Source of the DNA: Pseudomonadota bacterium
Lineage (GTDB): Bacteria > Pseudomonadota > Gammaproteobacteria > Burkholderiales > SG8-39
Direction of reading: 5' to 3'
Assembly: GCA_025352885.1 (NCBI GenBank)
Contig: JANXRZ010000053.1
Coordinates: forward strand, 1 to 46,524
DNA length: 46,524 nt
Shown here in pieces: positions 29,292 through 37,020 of the stretch (positions within the stretch are counted from its first letter, which is position 1; each line of letters begins with the position of its first letter). The translations under genes were made by a program, and so were the position numbers. Below the pieces are notes generated by a model. The model had not been told where the DNA came from. It ran no database searches and worked only from the letters and a program-made list of their open reading frames with translations.

Positions 29292-30269
29292 TCAGTTCGG
29301 CTTGGCGCCCGTCTGCTTGACGATTCTCGCCCACTTCGCCACGTCGGTGCGCACAATCGCGGCGAACTCTTCAGGCGTATCCGTGACGGGATCCGCACCC
29401 TGCTTGAACAGGGCATCGCGGATCTCGGTGCCGGCGACGAGCCTGCGAATCTCAACGTTCAGCCGATCGATCACCGGCTTGGGCGTGCCAGCCGTGGCGA
29501 AGAGCCCATACCAGGCGACCGCCTCGTACCCGGGGAGGCCGGACTCGGACACGGTCGGGTACTCGGGCGCAACAGGGCTGCGCTTTGCGCTCGTAATCGC
29601 AAGCGCCTTGACCTTCCCGGATTTCAGCAGCGAAGTCGAGCTGAACACCTGGACGACCGACACTTGGACGTCGTTGTTGGTGATGGCCGTCATCAGCGGG
29701 CCGACCCCGCCGAATGGCACACTCAGCATGTCGACGCCGGCCATGCTCGTGAAGAGCGCACCGCTCAATAGCGTGAGGCTGCCGAACGACGCATAAGCGA
29801 GCTTGCCGGGCTGGGCCTTGGCGAGCGCAATGAGCTCCTGCACATTCTTCGCGGGCACGGAAGCGTGCACGAGGATCAAGTTGGGGAACTCGGCCATGCG
29901 CGTGATCGGGGCGAAATCCTTTACGGGGTCATACGAAGGATTGGGATAAAGGCTGTAGTTGATCGCATGCGTGCCTGTCGTGCCCATGATCAGCGTGTAG
30001 CCATCGGGCGCCGCGCGCGCCGTCGCTTCGGAGCCGATCGTGCCATTCGCGCCGGCGCGATTCTCGACGTAGACCTGCTGCCCGAGGCTCTCGGACAATT
30101 TCTGCGTCAACAGGCGTGCGGCGACATCAGTCGGCCCGCCCGGCGCAAACGGGACGATCATGCGCACGGGTTTCGCCGGCCACGCGTCCTGCGCCTGCAC
30201 GGAGCTGAAAGCCGGGAGCAAGAAGGCGCCGAAGAGCGCGAGCGTGCGAACAGCAAACTTGTTCATCAA
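29292..30269 (-). CDS. Bug/TctC-family periplasmic solute-binding protein
   Basis: A 325-residue extracytoplasmic receptor of the tripartite tricarboxylate transporter type. The signal peptide (MMNKFAVRTLALFGAFLLPAFSSVQA, cut after Ala26) is followed by WPAKPVRMIVPFAPGGPTDVAARLL, the Bug ligand loop, and VENRAGANGTIGSE. Bug proteins bind carboxylates or other small organic molecules; no TctA/TctB membrane partner is present here, as is usual for orphan Bug genes of betaproteobacteria. It lies seven bases after the ThDP enzyme gene, in the same operon. Confidence 0.93.
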   Translation of the reverse strand: MMNKFAVRTLALFGAFLLPAFSSVQAQDAWPAKPVRMIVPFAPGGPTDVAARLLTQKLSESLGQQVYVENRAGANGTIGSEATARAAPDGYTLIMGTTGTHAINYSLYPNPSYDPVKDFAPITRMAEFPNLILVHASVPAKNVQELIALAKAQPGKLAYASFGSLTLLSGALFTSMAGVDMLSVPFGGVGPLMTAITNNDVQVSVVQVFSSTSLLKSGKVKALAITSAKRSPVAPEYPTVSESGLPGYEAVAWYGLFATAGTPKPVIDRLNVEIRRLVAGTEIRDALFKQGADPVTDTPEEFAAIVRTDVAKWARIVKQTGAKPN

Positions 30270-30276
30270 CCTCTCC

Positions 30277-32055
30277 TTATGCGAGCGCCGATTCCTCGAT
30301 GAGGGTCGGCAGCCAGACGCCGATCACAGCCGGCGATCCATTGCGCACGGCCTCGAGGCCGCGCTTAAGGGCCGGGACGAGATCGTCGGCTTCGCGCACA
30401 TTCTCCCCATATCCGTTCGCAGCTTCCGCCATTTTGGCGTAGTCGGGCGGTGGATCGAACATGCCGCCTGCATAGCTGCCTTGTTTCGCCACGTAGCCGT
30501 CGGGGTAGGTCTTGCGCAACACCGTTGTGCCGGTCGAGTAGGAGCGGTTGACGAAAACAACGGTCAGGAAAGCCGCCTTGTGATGGGCCGCCGACCAAAG
30601 GGCCGCGATCGGATTGTCGAACATGAAATACCCGTCGCCGGTGGCGAGCACGACATCTCGATCGGGCTTTGCGAGCTTCGCGCCGAACGCCGCGCCTGCG
30701 CCCCAGCCGCCGGAGGAGCTGCCCACCTTGAAGAAGGTCCCCGGTTCGTTGCGAGCGCTGTAATTCATGACCGCATCGGAGTTGCTGATCGCATCGTCGA
30801 GCAGGATCGAGCCGGGCTCGAGCAACTGGCCGATCTGGTAGGCCACCCACAGCGGATGAATTGGTTTGCGCATCCCGGCTTTTTGCGCGAGGTCTGCCGC
30901 CTTCGCTTCCTGCGCGCACTTCTTCTCTTCGAGCTTCGCCCGCCGGGCCGCAATGCGGGCAAGATCGCTTTTGTCGAGCATCTTCGCAGCCGCTTCGAAG
31001 ATGGCCCGGGCGGCAGCCGCAGCATCCACGGGCAGCCAGAGGTCCGCCTGCCACGCCATCGTCTTGAAGCGCGACATCACCGGGTCGACGTCGACAAACG
31101 CGACCTTTGCTTCAGGCGAAGGCGCTTCATGCGGCGGCATCCACGGCACCGGGCTCTCGATGATGAGCAGCGCATCGGCTTCCTTGGGCGCGGGGCCCGT
31201 GCCGAACAAGGGATGCGAACGCGGAAACGTAAGCGCGCTTGCCAGCCGGTCCTGCATGACCGGGACCGCGAGCAACTCGGCGAGCCGCACAAGCTCGGAA
31301 ACCGAACCCGGGTTGCGGCCCGAGTTCGAGGTGTAGATGCACGGGTTGTCGGCCTTGATCAGCCACCCTGCGATGCGCTTGGCGTCGTCCGGGTCCGGCC
31401 ACGCGGGCCGCGCGACGCCGAGCTGGTCGCGTGTGGGAAACCGCGCGACGCCACCGGGCACAGGCGTGAGGACCGCTTCCCTCGGCAAGGCGAGATACAC
31501 GGGCCCCTTGGGCTCGCTCACGGAAACCTGCAGCAAGCGGCTGATGAGCAGCCCGGGATTGTCCTGGCTCTCGAGCCGGTGATCCATCTTCGTGTATTGC
31601 CGGACGATCTCGCCCTGGTCGCGCGGTTCCTGGTACCACTGGATCGGGTGATCGCGCCCGCCGGTCATCGTGCCGGGGTACGCTCGCGGCCCCGTGCCTG
31701 AGGTCATGAGCACGGGATAAGAGCCTTTCCACGCCGTGTGCAGGCCCGCCCCCTTGTTCAGCAAGCCGACGTCCACGTGCGCGGCGGTCGCGGCTGGTTT
31801 GCCGCTGACCATTGCGCTGCCCATGGCGGCATTCAAGGCGACGCCCTCGTGCATCATCGTGATCAGCCGCGGAGCAAGGCGTCCGAGCGCCTCTGCTTTC
31901 GCTATCGACTCCTGGTAGAACCCGATTTCCGAGCCGGACGTAAAAAAGAGGTGATCGATGCCGCCGGCCTTCATAGCGGCGACGATCGCATCCGACCATT
32001 GCTCGGCCGGATACTCACCCCACACGGGGCTGCCGGCAGTTTTTCCTAAAGCCAA
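30277..32055 (-). CDS. Thiamine-diphosphate enzyme, acetolactate-synthase-like
   Basis: A 592-residue protein of the ThDP decarboxylase/carboligase superfamily, with PYR, central and PP domains in that order. The activating glutamate is Glu70 (MMHEGVALNAAMGSAM). The Mg-ThDP motif begins GDG at 473-475, but the expected second Asn of the closing NN is Arg504 (FVNRSYS). The substrate is unknown; it could be a 2-keto-acid decarboxylase or an oxalyl-CoA-decarboxylase-like enzyme. No acetolactate synthase regulatory subunit is near, so a role in branched-chain amino-acid synthesis is unlikely. Second gene of the six-gene operon. Confidence 0.9.
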   Translation of the reverse strand: MALGKTAGSPVWGEYPAEQWSDAIVAAMKAGGIDHLFFTSGSEIGFYQESIAKAEALGRLAPRLITMMHEGVALNAAMGSAMVSGKPAATAAHVDVGLLNKGAGLHTAWKGSYPVLMTSGTGPRAYPGTMTGGRDHPIQWYQEPRDQGEIVRQYTKMDHRLESQDNPGLLISRLLQVSVSEPKGPVYLALPREAVLTPVPGGVARFPTRDQLGVARPAWPDPDDAKRIAGWLIKADNPCIYTSNSGRNPGSVSELVRLAELLAVPVMQDRLASALTFPRSHPLFGTGPAPKEADALLIIESPVPWMPPHEAPSPEAKVAFVDVDPVMSRFKTMAWQADLWLPVDAAAAARAIFEAAAKMLDKSDLARIAARRAKLEEKKCAQEAKAADLAQKAGMRKPIHPLWVAYQIGQLLEPGSILLDDAISNSDAVMNYSARNEPGTFFKVGSSSGGWGAGAAFGAKLAKPDRDVVLATGDGYFMFDNPIAALWSAAHHKAAFLTVVFVNRSYSTGTTVLRKTYPDGYVAKQGSYAGGMFDPPPDYAKMAEAANGYGENVREADDLVPALKRGLEAVRNGSPAVIGVWLPTLIEESALA

Positions 32056-32068
32056 GATCAGTTCCTTT

Positions 32069-32962
32069 TCATGTTTTCACCGCAAGCCACACGCCGGTGG
32101 CCGTCAGGACCATTCCGGCGGCCGCCCACACCGAGTAAGCCTCTGCGAACGCAAGCCACGCCAGTATGGCGGTGACCGGCGGGCAGAGATAGATGAGGCT
32201 CACAACCGCGGTGGCCGCGCCGCGGCGGATCAGCCAGAACAGGAGGAACACGGCGCCAAGCGAGAGCCCGAACACCGTCCACCCCAATGCAATGAGGAAC
32301 GCCGTCGTCCACTGCACTTCGAGCGGCTCGAACATAAGCGCAAGCGGTGCCGTCACGACCAGCGCTGCAATGAACTGGAGTGCTGAATTCGTGCGCATGT
32401 CCACCTGCGCGCAATACCGTTTCTGGTAAAGCGTGCCGTAGGTGATTGCGACCAATCCAACGATCGCCGAGAGGGCGCCCTCCCAGTTCACGACCCCGAG
32501 GGACATCTTGGTCCACACCACGGTCAGCACGCCCGCGAATCCCAGCACGAGGCCGATCCATTGGCGCCTGGAGGCGCGCTCGTCGACCATGTGCCCGGAC
32601 AGGAAAGCCGTGAGGATCGGCTGCAATCCCACGACCAGCGCCGCCACCCCGGCCGGCATGCCAAAGCTCAAAGCGACGAACACGCCGCCGAGGTATCCGG
32701 CCTGGATGAGCGCACCGGACACAAACACATGAAAAGTCTCCTGCCGGCTCGAAGGCCACTTCGCGCGCGCGATCCAGCAGACGGGAAGCATCAGCGCGAT
32801 GACCAGCGCGAATCGCATCGAAAGGAACGTCAGGGGTGGGCAGTAAGGCAGGCCGAGCTTCGCGCCGATGAAGCCGGAGCTCCACAAAAGGACGAACAAC
32901 CCGGGGATCGCGAACCCGAGAACCGGCGTAGAAGGGGCAGCCGGCACGGCGCGATCAGTCAT
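32069..32962 (-). CDS. EamA/DMT-superfamily transporter (first of the operon)
   Basis: A 297-residue, ten-helix inner-membrane transporter (LGFAIPGLFVLLWSSGFIGAKLGLP; GALSAIVGLVAITYGTLYQKR). It is less like the other two EamA proteins of the operon than they are like each other. ATG 32962 is chosen. A GTG at 33058 would add 32 polar residues, but it has only a cramped CGGA site. It is followed 13 bases later by the ThDP enzyme gene. A likely minus-strand promoter lies at 33098-33127. Confidence 0.9.
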   Translation of the reverse strand: MTDRAVPAAPSTPVLGFAIPGLFVLLWSSGFIGAKLGLPYCPPLTFLSMRFALVIALMLPVCWIARAKWPSSRQETFHVFVSGALIQAGYLGGVFVALSFGMPAGVAALVVGLQPILTAFLSGHMVDERASRRQWIGLVLGFAGVLTVVWTKMSLGVVNWEGALSAIVGLVAITYGTLYQKRYCAQVDMRTNSALQFIAALVVTAPLALMFEPLEVQWTTAFLIALGWTVFGLSLGAVFLLFWLIRRGAATAVVSLIYLCPPVTAILAWLAFAEAYSVWAAAGMVLTATGVWLAVKT

Positions 32963-33097
32963 GGGCCTATTGTTGCCGCTTTCGTCTGAACCGTCTGGGG
33001 GCGTTTCGCTGATCGCCTTGGAATTCCCGGGCAGCCGAGTTTCAAACGGAGCGCTCACTCCGATGGTGAATGTTTCATCGTGATAGTTCCATAACGT

Positions 33098-33127
33098 ATA
33101 ATATTCATATGGTTAATACGTCATCAA
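33098..33127 (-). promoter_or_regulatory. Probable promoter of the EamA-ThDP-Bug-P450 operon
   Basis: On the minus strand TTGATG (33127-33122), an 18-base spacer and TATTAT (33103-33098) lie in an AT-rich patch that also contains an ACGTAT...ATACGT inverted repeat. It is back to back with the phasin promoter, with about 8 bases between the -35 boxes. Confidence 0.4.
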
Positions 33128-33134
33128 AAAAGTC

Positions 33135-33163
33135 TTGACGCACTGCACCAATATGCTTAGAAT
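33135..33163 (+). promoter_or_regulatory. Sigma-70 promoter of the phasin gene
   Basis: TTGACG (33135-33140), a 17-base spacer and TAGAAT (33158-33163) form a near-consensus promoter with a leader of about 85 bases. TGC-GAC-GCA at 33173-33181 lies at the predicted start site and resembles the TGC-N3-GCA type of site described for PhaR repressors (inference). AGGAG lies six bases before the phasin ATG. Confidence 0.65.
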
Positions 33164-33253
33164 TCGAATTGTTGCGACGCACAAAGAGCGGCAACAGCGA
33201 CTTACAGAATCCAAAGCAGCACCGCTACCTATCACCACTTAAAGGAGTTCACC

Positions 33254-33796
33254 ATGTACGTAACCCCGGAACAGATCACGGCAGCCAGCAAAACCAATGT
33301 CGAGGCCATCCTTTCGATCGCCTCTGCCCAGTTTTCCGCAATGGAAAAGCTGGCCGGCCTCCAGGCCGCCGCGTTCAAGTCGCTGTTCGAAGACTCGCTC
33401 GCCAACACCCGCGCCCTGGCCGGTGCAAAGGATGTGCAGGAACTGGTTTCGCTGCAGCAGACCTTCGCCCAGCCCGCCGTCGAGAAAGCAGTTGCCTACT
33501 CGAAGAGCGTCTACGCGATTGCCGTTGAAGCTAACAGCGAACTGTCGAAGTTCGCCGAGTCGAAGGCCTCCGAGCTGAACGAGACGTTCGTGTCGCTGCT
33601 GGACAAGGCGAGCAAGAACGCGCCGGCCGGCTCCGATGTCGGCGTCGCCGCGGTCAAGTCGATGCTGTCGGCCGCTAATTCGGCTTACGACACGTTCACG
33701 AAAGCTGCCAAGCAAGCCACCGAAATGGCCGAGGCCAATGTTTCGGCCGCGAGCGAAACGGTGAAAGGCTTCACGAAAGCAAAAAAAGTCGCGTAA
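33254..33796 (+). CDS. phaP: Phasin (polyhydroxyalkanoate granule protein)
   Basis: A 180-residue, all-helical, Ala-rich amphipathic protein of the phasin family that coats PHA storage granules. The family pattern is visible: ITAASKTNVEAILSIASAQFSAMEKLAGLQAAAFKSLFEDS and QTFAQPAVEKAVAYSKSVYAIAVEANSEL. No signal peptide. The frame-0 end KGFTKAKKVA-stop looks like a normal phasin end. However, the last codons contain a seven-A slippery run, and the -1 frame continues for 42 lysine-rich codons into the terminator (see the next two entries). Expression is probably high: strong promoter, strong ribosome site and biased codons. Confidence 0.95.
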   Translation: MYVTPEQITAASKTNVEAILSIASAQFSAMEKLAGLQAAAFKSLFEDSLANTRALAGAKDVQELVSLQQTFAQPAVEKAVAYSKSVYAIAVEANSELSKFAESKASELNETFVSLLDKASKNAPAGSDVGVAAVKSMLSAANSAYDTFTKAAKQATEMAEANVSAASETVKGFTKAKKVA

Positions 33797-33833
33797 GCGC
33801 TAAGAAACCGGCCAAGCGCCGGATCGTTAGCGC
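33764..33833 (+). promoter_or_regulatory. Candidate -1 recoding signal at the end of the phasin gene
   Basis: Three parts occur in the order known from E. coli dnaX. AAAGG (33764-33768) is a Shine-Dalgarno-like stretch 12 bases upstream. A_AAA_AAA (33781-33787) is in the exact X_XXY_YYZ phase of frame 0. After a nine-base spacer that contains the frame-0 stop TAA (33794-33796) comes a nested hairpin: outer stem GCGCTAA (33797-33803) with TTAGCGC (33827-33833), inner stem CCGGC (33808-33812) with GCCGG (33818-33822) and loop CAAGC. The A run could also act by transcriptional slippage. Confidence 0.5.
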
Positions 33834-33915
33834 CGCCAGGACCAAGGTGAAAGCCAAGATCAAGGCGAAGCCGAAAGGCAAAGCGAAGCCGAAAGGCAAA
33901 GCGAAAAAGAAGTAG
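33787..33915 (+). CDS. Lysine-rich histone-H1-like tail in the -1 frame of the phasin gene
   Basis: From the A run, the -1 frame is open for 42 codons to TAG 33913-33915. The predicted tail contains 16 Lys and 4 Arg, no acidic residue, and Ala, Pro and Gly for the rest (for example KKPAKRR, then AKPKGK twice). This is the composition of the DNA-binding C-termini of PhaF and PhaM, which tether PHA granules to the nucleoid. No start codon of its own is evident; a GTG at 33847 with AGGA before it would give only 22 residues. It is expressed only if a frameshift, slippage or reinitiation occurs. Otherwise it is a decayed 3' end. Confidence 0.55.
   Translation, partial: SRVSAKKPAKRRIVSAARTKVKAKIKAKPKGKAKPKGKAKKK
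33868..33903 (+). repeat. 18-bp tandem repeat in the lysine-rich tail
   Basis: The unit AAGCCGAAAGGCAAAGCG occurs twice without mismatch (33868-33885, 33886-33903). In the -1 frame it encodes KPKGKA twice. A whole number of codons per unit is what is expected of a coding repeat. Confidence 0.8.
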
Positions 33916-33920
33916 CCCTA

Positions 33921-33953
33921 CGAGACCCCGCTTCGGCGGGGTTTCGCTTTTCT
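33921..33953 (+). terminator. Rho-independent terminator of the phasin gene
   Basis: An 11-base-pair stem (33921-33931 with 33936-33946, one G.U pair) closed by a TTCG tetraloop is followed by CTTTTCT. It begins five bases after the stop of the -1-frame tail and 124 bases after the frame-0 phasin stop. Confidence 0.85.
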
Positions 33954-34704
33954 AGTCGAGCTTTTCGCGGAAAGGATGGCCCCGGCGCGCGATGTCGGCG
34001 CGGATCTCCCGCATGGCCTCCGCCACTTCGTGCGGATCACCGCGCACGCCAAGCTCGATGTGCCCGCGGCTGCCATCCCTCCCCATCGTGGGGAGCGAGA
34101 AGAGCTTCAGCTTTTTCCACTTCGCCTCGATGGCATACATGAGGTCGGACAGCATGCTTTCACCGGCCTCGAAGACGAAGATCGACTCTTCCTCGAGCGC
34201 ATGCGAGTTGTGCAGGTGCTTGTAGCGCTCATCCAGCACCCACTCGATCATCGGCCACGCCATCTGCGGAAAGCCCGGCACGAAGTGATGCTTGCGGATC
34301 GAGAACCCCGGCACCCGGTTCACCGGGTTCGGGATGATTTCGGCACCCTGCGGAAACTCGCCCATCTTGAGGCGCTGGGCCGTGGTTTCGGCGCCGAACC
34401 GGCCGCGGATCTCGGTTTCCGCCTCGGGATGCAGCACCAACCGCAGTTGCAAGGCATCTGCTGCGCACTGCCGGGTGTGGTCGTCGGGCGTGGCGCCGAT
34501 GCCCCCGTAACTGAAGACCACGTCGCCCGAAGCGAACGTGCGCCTGAGCGCCTCGGTCAGGCGCGGCGGGTCATCGGCGAGGTATTCGCAGAAGGCGAGG
34601 CGCAGGCCGCGCTTGGCAAGCGCCGCCACCAGCACACTGAAATGCTTGTCCTGCCGTTTGCCGACGAGGATCTCGTCCCCGATGATGAGCGCGCCGAATC
34701 CCAT
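33952..34704 (-). CDS. MoCF/CinA-N-like molybdopterin-binding-domain protein
   Basis: A 250-residue protein whose first ~165 residues form the MoaB/MogA/CinA-N domain: GALIIGDEILVGKRQDKH and SYGGIGATPDDHTRQ are its pterin-site motifs. The remaining part is not the CinA amidohydrolase domain and ends with a small ACT-like alpha-beta segment (LKLFSLPTMGRDGSRGHIELGVRG). Stand-alone members are annotated as competence/damage-inducible or molybdopterin-binding proteins; the role is unclear. ATG 34704 lies four bases after the stop of the ABC permease, so it is co-transcribed. Its stop region abuts the phasin terminator. Confidence 0.87.
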   Translation of the reverse strand: MGFGALIIGDEILVGKRQDKHFSVLVAALAKRGLRLAFCEYLADDPPRLTEALRRTFASGDVVFSYGGIGATPDDHTRQCAADALQLRLVLHPEAETEIRGRFGAETTAQRLKMGEFPQGAEIIPNPVNRVPGFSIRKHHFVPGFPQMAWPMIEWVLDERYKHLHNSHALEEESIFVFEAGESMLSDLMYAIEAKWKKLKLFSLPTMGRDGSRGHIELGVRGDPHEVAEAMREIRADIARRGHPFREKLD

Positions 34705-34708
34705 GGTG

Positions 34709-36022
34709 TCAGGTCCCTTGGCTCTTATTCCCATAGTTCGTGCGCCAGCGCCAGACGGCGGCAGCGATCACTGCGGCGGCCTGGGCCCCTGCTATCGCGG
34801 CGGCGAAACCCGGACGCTCCCAGAAAGGCGGCAGCACCAGGTCGGCCAGGGCATTTGCGCCGGCCGCGCGCAGGAGCATCGGCAGCAGCCAGTAGAGCAG
34901 CAACAGGTAAAACAAGACGGCCGTCTCGGTGCGCCGCGGCTGCCGGGCCAGCGCAAAGAACATGAAGCCCGCCGTATCGCGCAAAGTCAGGAGGAACAGC
35001 GGCACCGGCGCGAGCACCGCCGCGCGCAGGATATCGTCCCCATCGGCACGCGGACCGGCCAGCATCACGGTCAGAAGGCAAAAGACGAGCGCAAGCCAAA
35101 GCGTTACCGACCACAGCGGCGTTTCCTCGAGCAGGCGCCGCCCTTCCTTGGCCGAGGCTCTCAGCATGAGCCTGCGCACCGCCATCGCCCCGCTGCCCTC
35201 CGAAAACAGCAGCGGATACACCGCGACCAGCGAAACCAGCAGCCCGGCGATCAGCACAACGTTTAACTGCTGTCCCGCCGAATCGTTCGTGCGGATGCCG
35301 AAGCCCGCGATGTAGGCGCTGATGAACAGCAGGAAGGCGACCCAGGCCCAGGGCAGCGTACGCACGCGCAATTCCTGGCACATGAGGCGGTACCCGCCGA
35401 GCACGCCCCACGCCGCGAACACCGCTGTGGACGCAAGCAGGAAGTCGAAGCGCCGGAAGGGATGCGCCCACCAGGCGATATCGTTGTCGCCGGACGAGAG
35501 GACCGACATCGAGGGTCCTACGATGACCAACGCGATGCCGAGCACCCATGCGGCCGAGGAGGAGCGCACCACGGCCTTGCGGGCGGCGACGACGCTGCCG
35601 ATGAGCGCAATGGCGTGCACGAGGAGCGCCCCTGAAAGCATCAAGAGGGCCACCTTGAGCGAATCCGGACCGGGCGAAACGACCAGGTAGACGACGATGC
35701 TGAGTACGCCCCCGTACCACGCGAACGCTGGTGCACCGAGGAGCTTTCCCCACGTCATCGCCCACGGCTCGATCGCTGACATCCGCTGGCCGTCCCACGT
35801 CCTGGCGCGCACCTCGCCCGCCACCGAATCCCCCGCATGCACCCCACCCCAAAGCGCGAGGCCTACGAAAACGGATGCGGCCGCCACCGCCAGCGCACCG
35901 TTTGGATCCATGTCCGCCACTGCATGCACGAGCGTGAAGGCGAGGCCGAGCGCGATCGGCAAGGCGATCACGCGGTGAAGCGTAAGCTCCAGCCAGAAGT
36001 TGCGGCGAAGTTCGGGATTCAT
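34709..36022 (-). CDS. ABC-2-type transporter membrane subunit
   Basis: A 437-residue integral membrane protein with about eleven or twelve hydrophobic helices and short loops, encoded 13 bases after an ABC ATPase gene. I identify it as the permease from this pairing and from the N-terminal helix pattern MNPELRRNFWLELTLHRVIALPIALGLAFTLVHAV, not from a strong motif. Substrate unknown. ATG 36022 has GAGG 11 bases upstream. A GTG at 36061 and an ATG at 36058 are in frame but overlap the ATPase gene. Confidence 0.8.
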   Translation of the reverse strand: MNPELRRNFWLELTLHRVIALPIALGLAFTLVHAVADMDPNGALAVAAASVFVGLALWGGVHAGDSVAGEVRARTWDGQRMSAIEPWAMTWGKLLGAPAFAWYGGVLSIVVYLVVSPGPDSLKVALLMLSGALLVHAIALIGSVVAARKAVVRSSSAAWVLGIALVIVGPSMSVLSSGDNDIAWWAHPFRRFDFLLASTAVFAAWGVLGGYRLMCQELRVRTLPWAWVAFLLFISAYIAGFGIRTNDSAGQQLNVVLIAGLLVSLVAVYPLLFSEGSGAMAVRRLMLRASAKEGRRLLEETPLWSVTLWLALVFCLLTVMLAGPRADGDDILRAAVLAPVPLFLLTLRDTAGFMFFALARQPRRTETAVLFYLLLLYWLLPMLLRAAGANALADLVLPPFWERPGFAAAIAGAQAAAVIAAAVWRWRTNYGNKSQGT

Positions 36023-36035
36023 CGGCCGGGTGTCC

Positions 36036-36974
36036 TCATGCCGCCGCTCGCGGCTCATCACTTGCCACCGTGCGCAAGTACGACTGGTGCAGGTTCTCGC
36101 GGTCGGGCGAAAAGGACGTGACAGCCAGGCCTGCGCCGACGAGCGCGCGCAGCACGGCGCCCTGTGCTTCGTCGCTATCGGCGACCGAGATCAGCGCTTG
36201 CCGGCCGCTGGTTTCGAGGACGCGGATGCCCGGCACCGACAGCAGCGCATCGACAAGCGGCGCGACCTCTCCAGCAAACTCCACACGCACTCGCCGGGCA
36301 TTGGGCACCGCTCCGCCAAGCGCGCGCGCCTCCAGAATACGGCCGCTGCGCATTACGAGCATGTGCGTGGAATATTCGTCGAGCTCAGCCAGGATGTGCG
36401 AGGACACCAACAGCGTCATGCCCTCGCCGCTCAAGCGCGTGAAGAGCTGCGCCAGCGCGTGGCGCGCTTCCGGGTCGAGGCCGGAAGCCGGCTCATCCAG
36501 CATGAGCACCTGCGGATCATGGATCAGCGCCTGCCCGATGGCGACGCGCTGCCGCTGCCCGCGCGAAAGTTCGGACGACCTGCGGCCCAGCAACTCCGCG
36601 AGGCCCAGCCGCTCGCCCGTGCGCTCGATCGCCTTCGATAGCTCACTCGCCTTGACGCCGTGCGAAGCGGCCGCATGCGAAAAGCACTGCCGGACAGTGA
36701 GGGCGTCATACAGACCGTAGAAGTCCGAGAGAAAGCCGATGCGCCGGTGCACCGTTCGCGGCTCTTCGAGCACGTCTACACCGGCCACTTGGATCCGCCC
36801 GTGCATCGGGAGCTCGAGGCCCGCCAGGCACCGCAGCAGCGTGGTCTTGCCAGCACCGTTCGGTCCGACGAGCGCAGTCACCCCGCCGGTTGCAACGGTG
36901 AACGAAACATCATCCAGCGCACGCACACCCGGGTATTCGAACAGGAGGTTGGAGACTTCGATGGCGAAAGGCAT
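36036..36974 (-). CDS. ABC transporter ATP-binding protein (ABC-2 / CcmA-like)
   Basis: A 312-residue ATPase of an export-type ABC system. Walker A is GPNGAGKT (37-44), the signature ELSRGQRQRVAIGQAL, Walker B VLMLDEPASGLDP, and the H-loop LVSSHILAELD. A C-terminal ~90-residue domain follows, typical of ABC-2 exporter ATPases (NodI/CcmA group). First gene of the ATPase - permease - MoCF-protein operon, divergent from the molybdopterin oxidoreductase with 82 bases between them. Substrate unknown. Confidence 0.94.
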   Translation of the reverse strand: MPFAIEVSNLLFEYPGVRALDDVSFTVATGGVTALVGPNGAGKTTLLRCLAGLELPMHGRIQVAGVDVLEEPRTVHRRIGFLSDFYGLYDALTVRQCFSHAAASHGVKASELSKAIERTGERLGLAELLGRRSSELSRGQRQRVAIGQALIHDPQVLMLDEPASGLDPEARHALAQLFTRLSGEGMTLLVSSHILAELDEYSTHMLVMRSGRILEARALGGAVPNARRVRVEFAGEVAPLVDALLSVPGIRVLETSGRQALISVADSDEAQGAVLRALVGAGLAVTSFSPDRENLHQSYLRTVASDEPRAAA

Positions 36975-37020
36975 TTCGCCGCTAAGCTACGCGAAGCATG
37001 TCGCGGACTCAAGTCGCTGC

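Noticed and set aside
29292..30269. A full tripartite tricarboxylate transporter
   Set aside because: Only the Bug receptor is present; no TctA or TctB membrane gene lies in the window.
30160..31701. Long plus-strand reading frame (about 513 codons) antisense to the ThDP enzyme gene
   Set aside because: Shadow frame with atypical composition; the minus-strand gene shows the ThDP motifs.
33781..33796. Treating the phasin as an ordinary gene with a non-coding 3' region
   Set aside because: The -1 frame after the A run has a strong coding character (lysine-rich, codon-sized tandem repeat) and ends beside the terminator, so calling the 3' region non-coding would lose information. An indel in the A run is still possible and is stated as the alternative.
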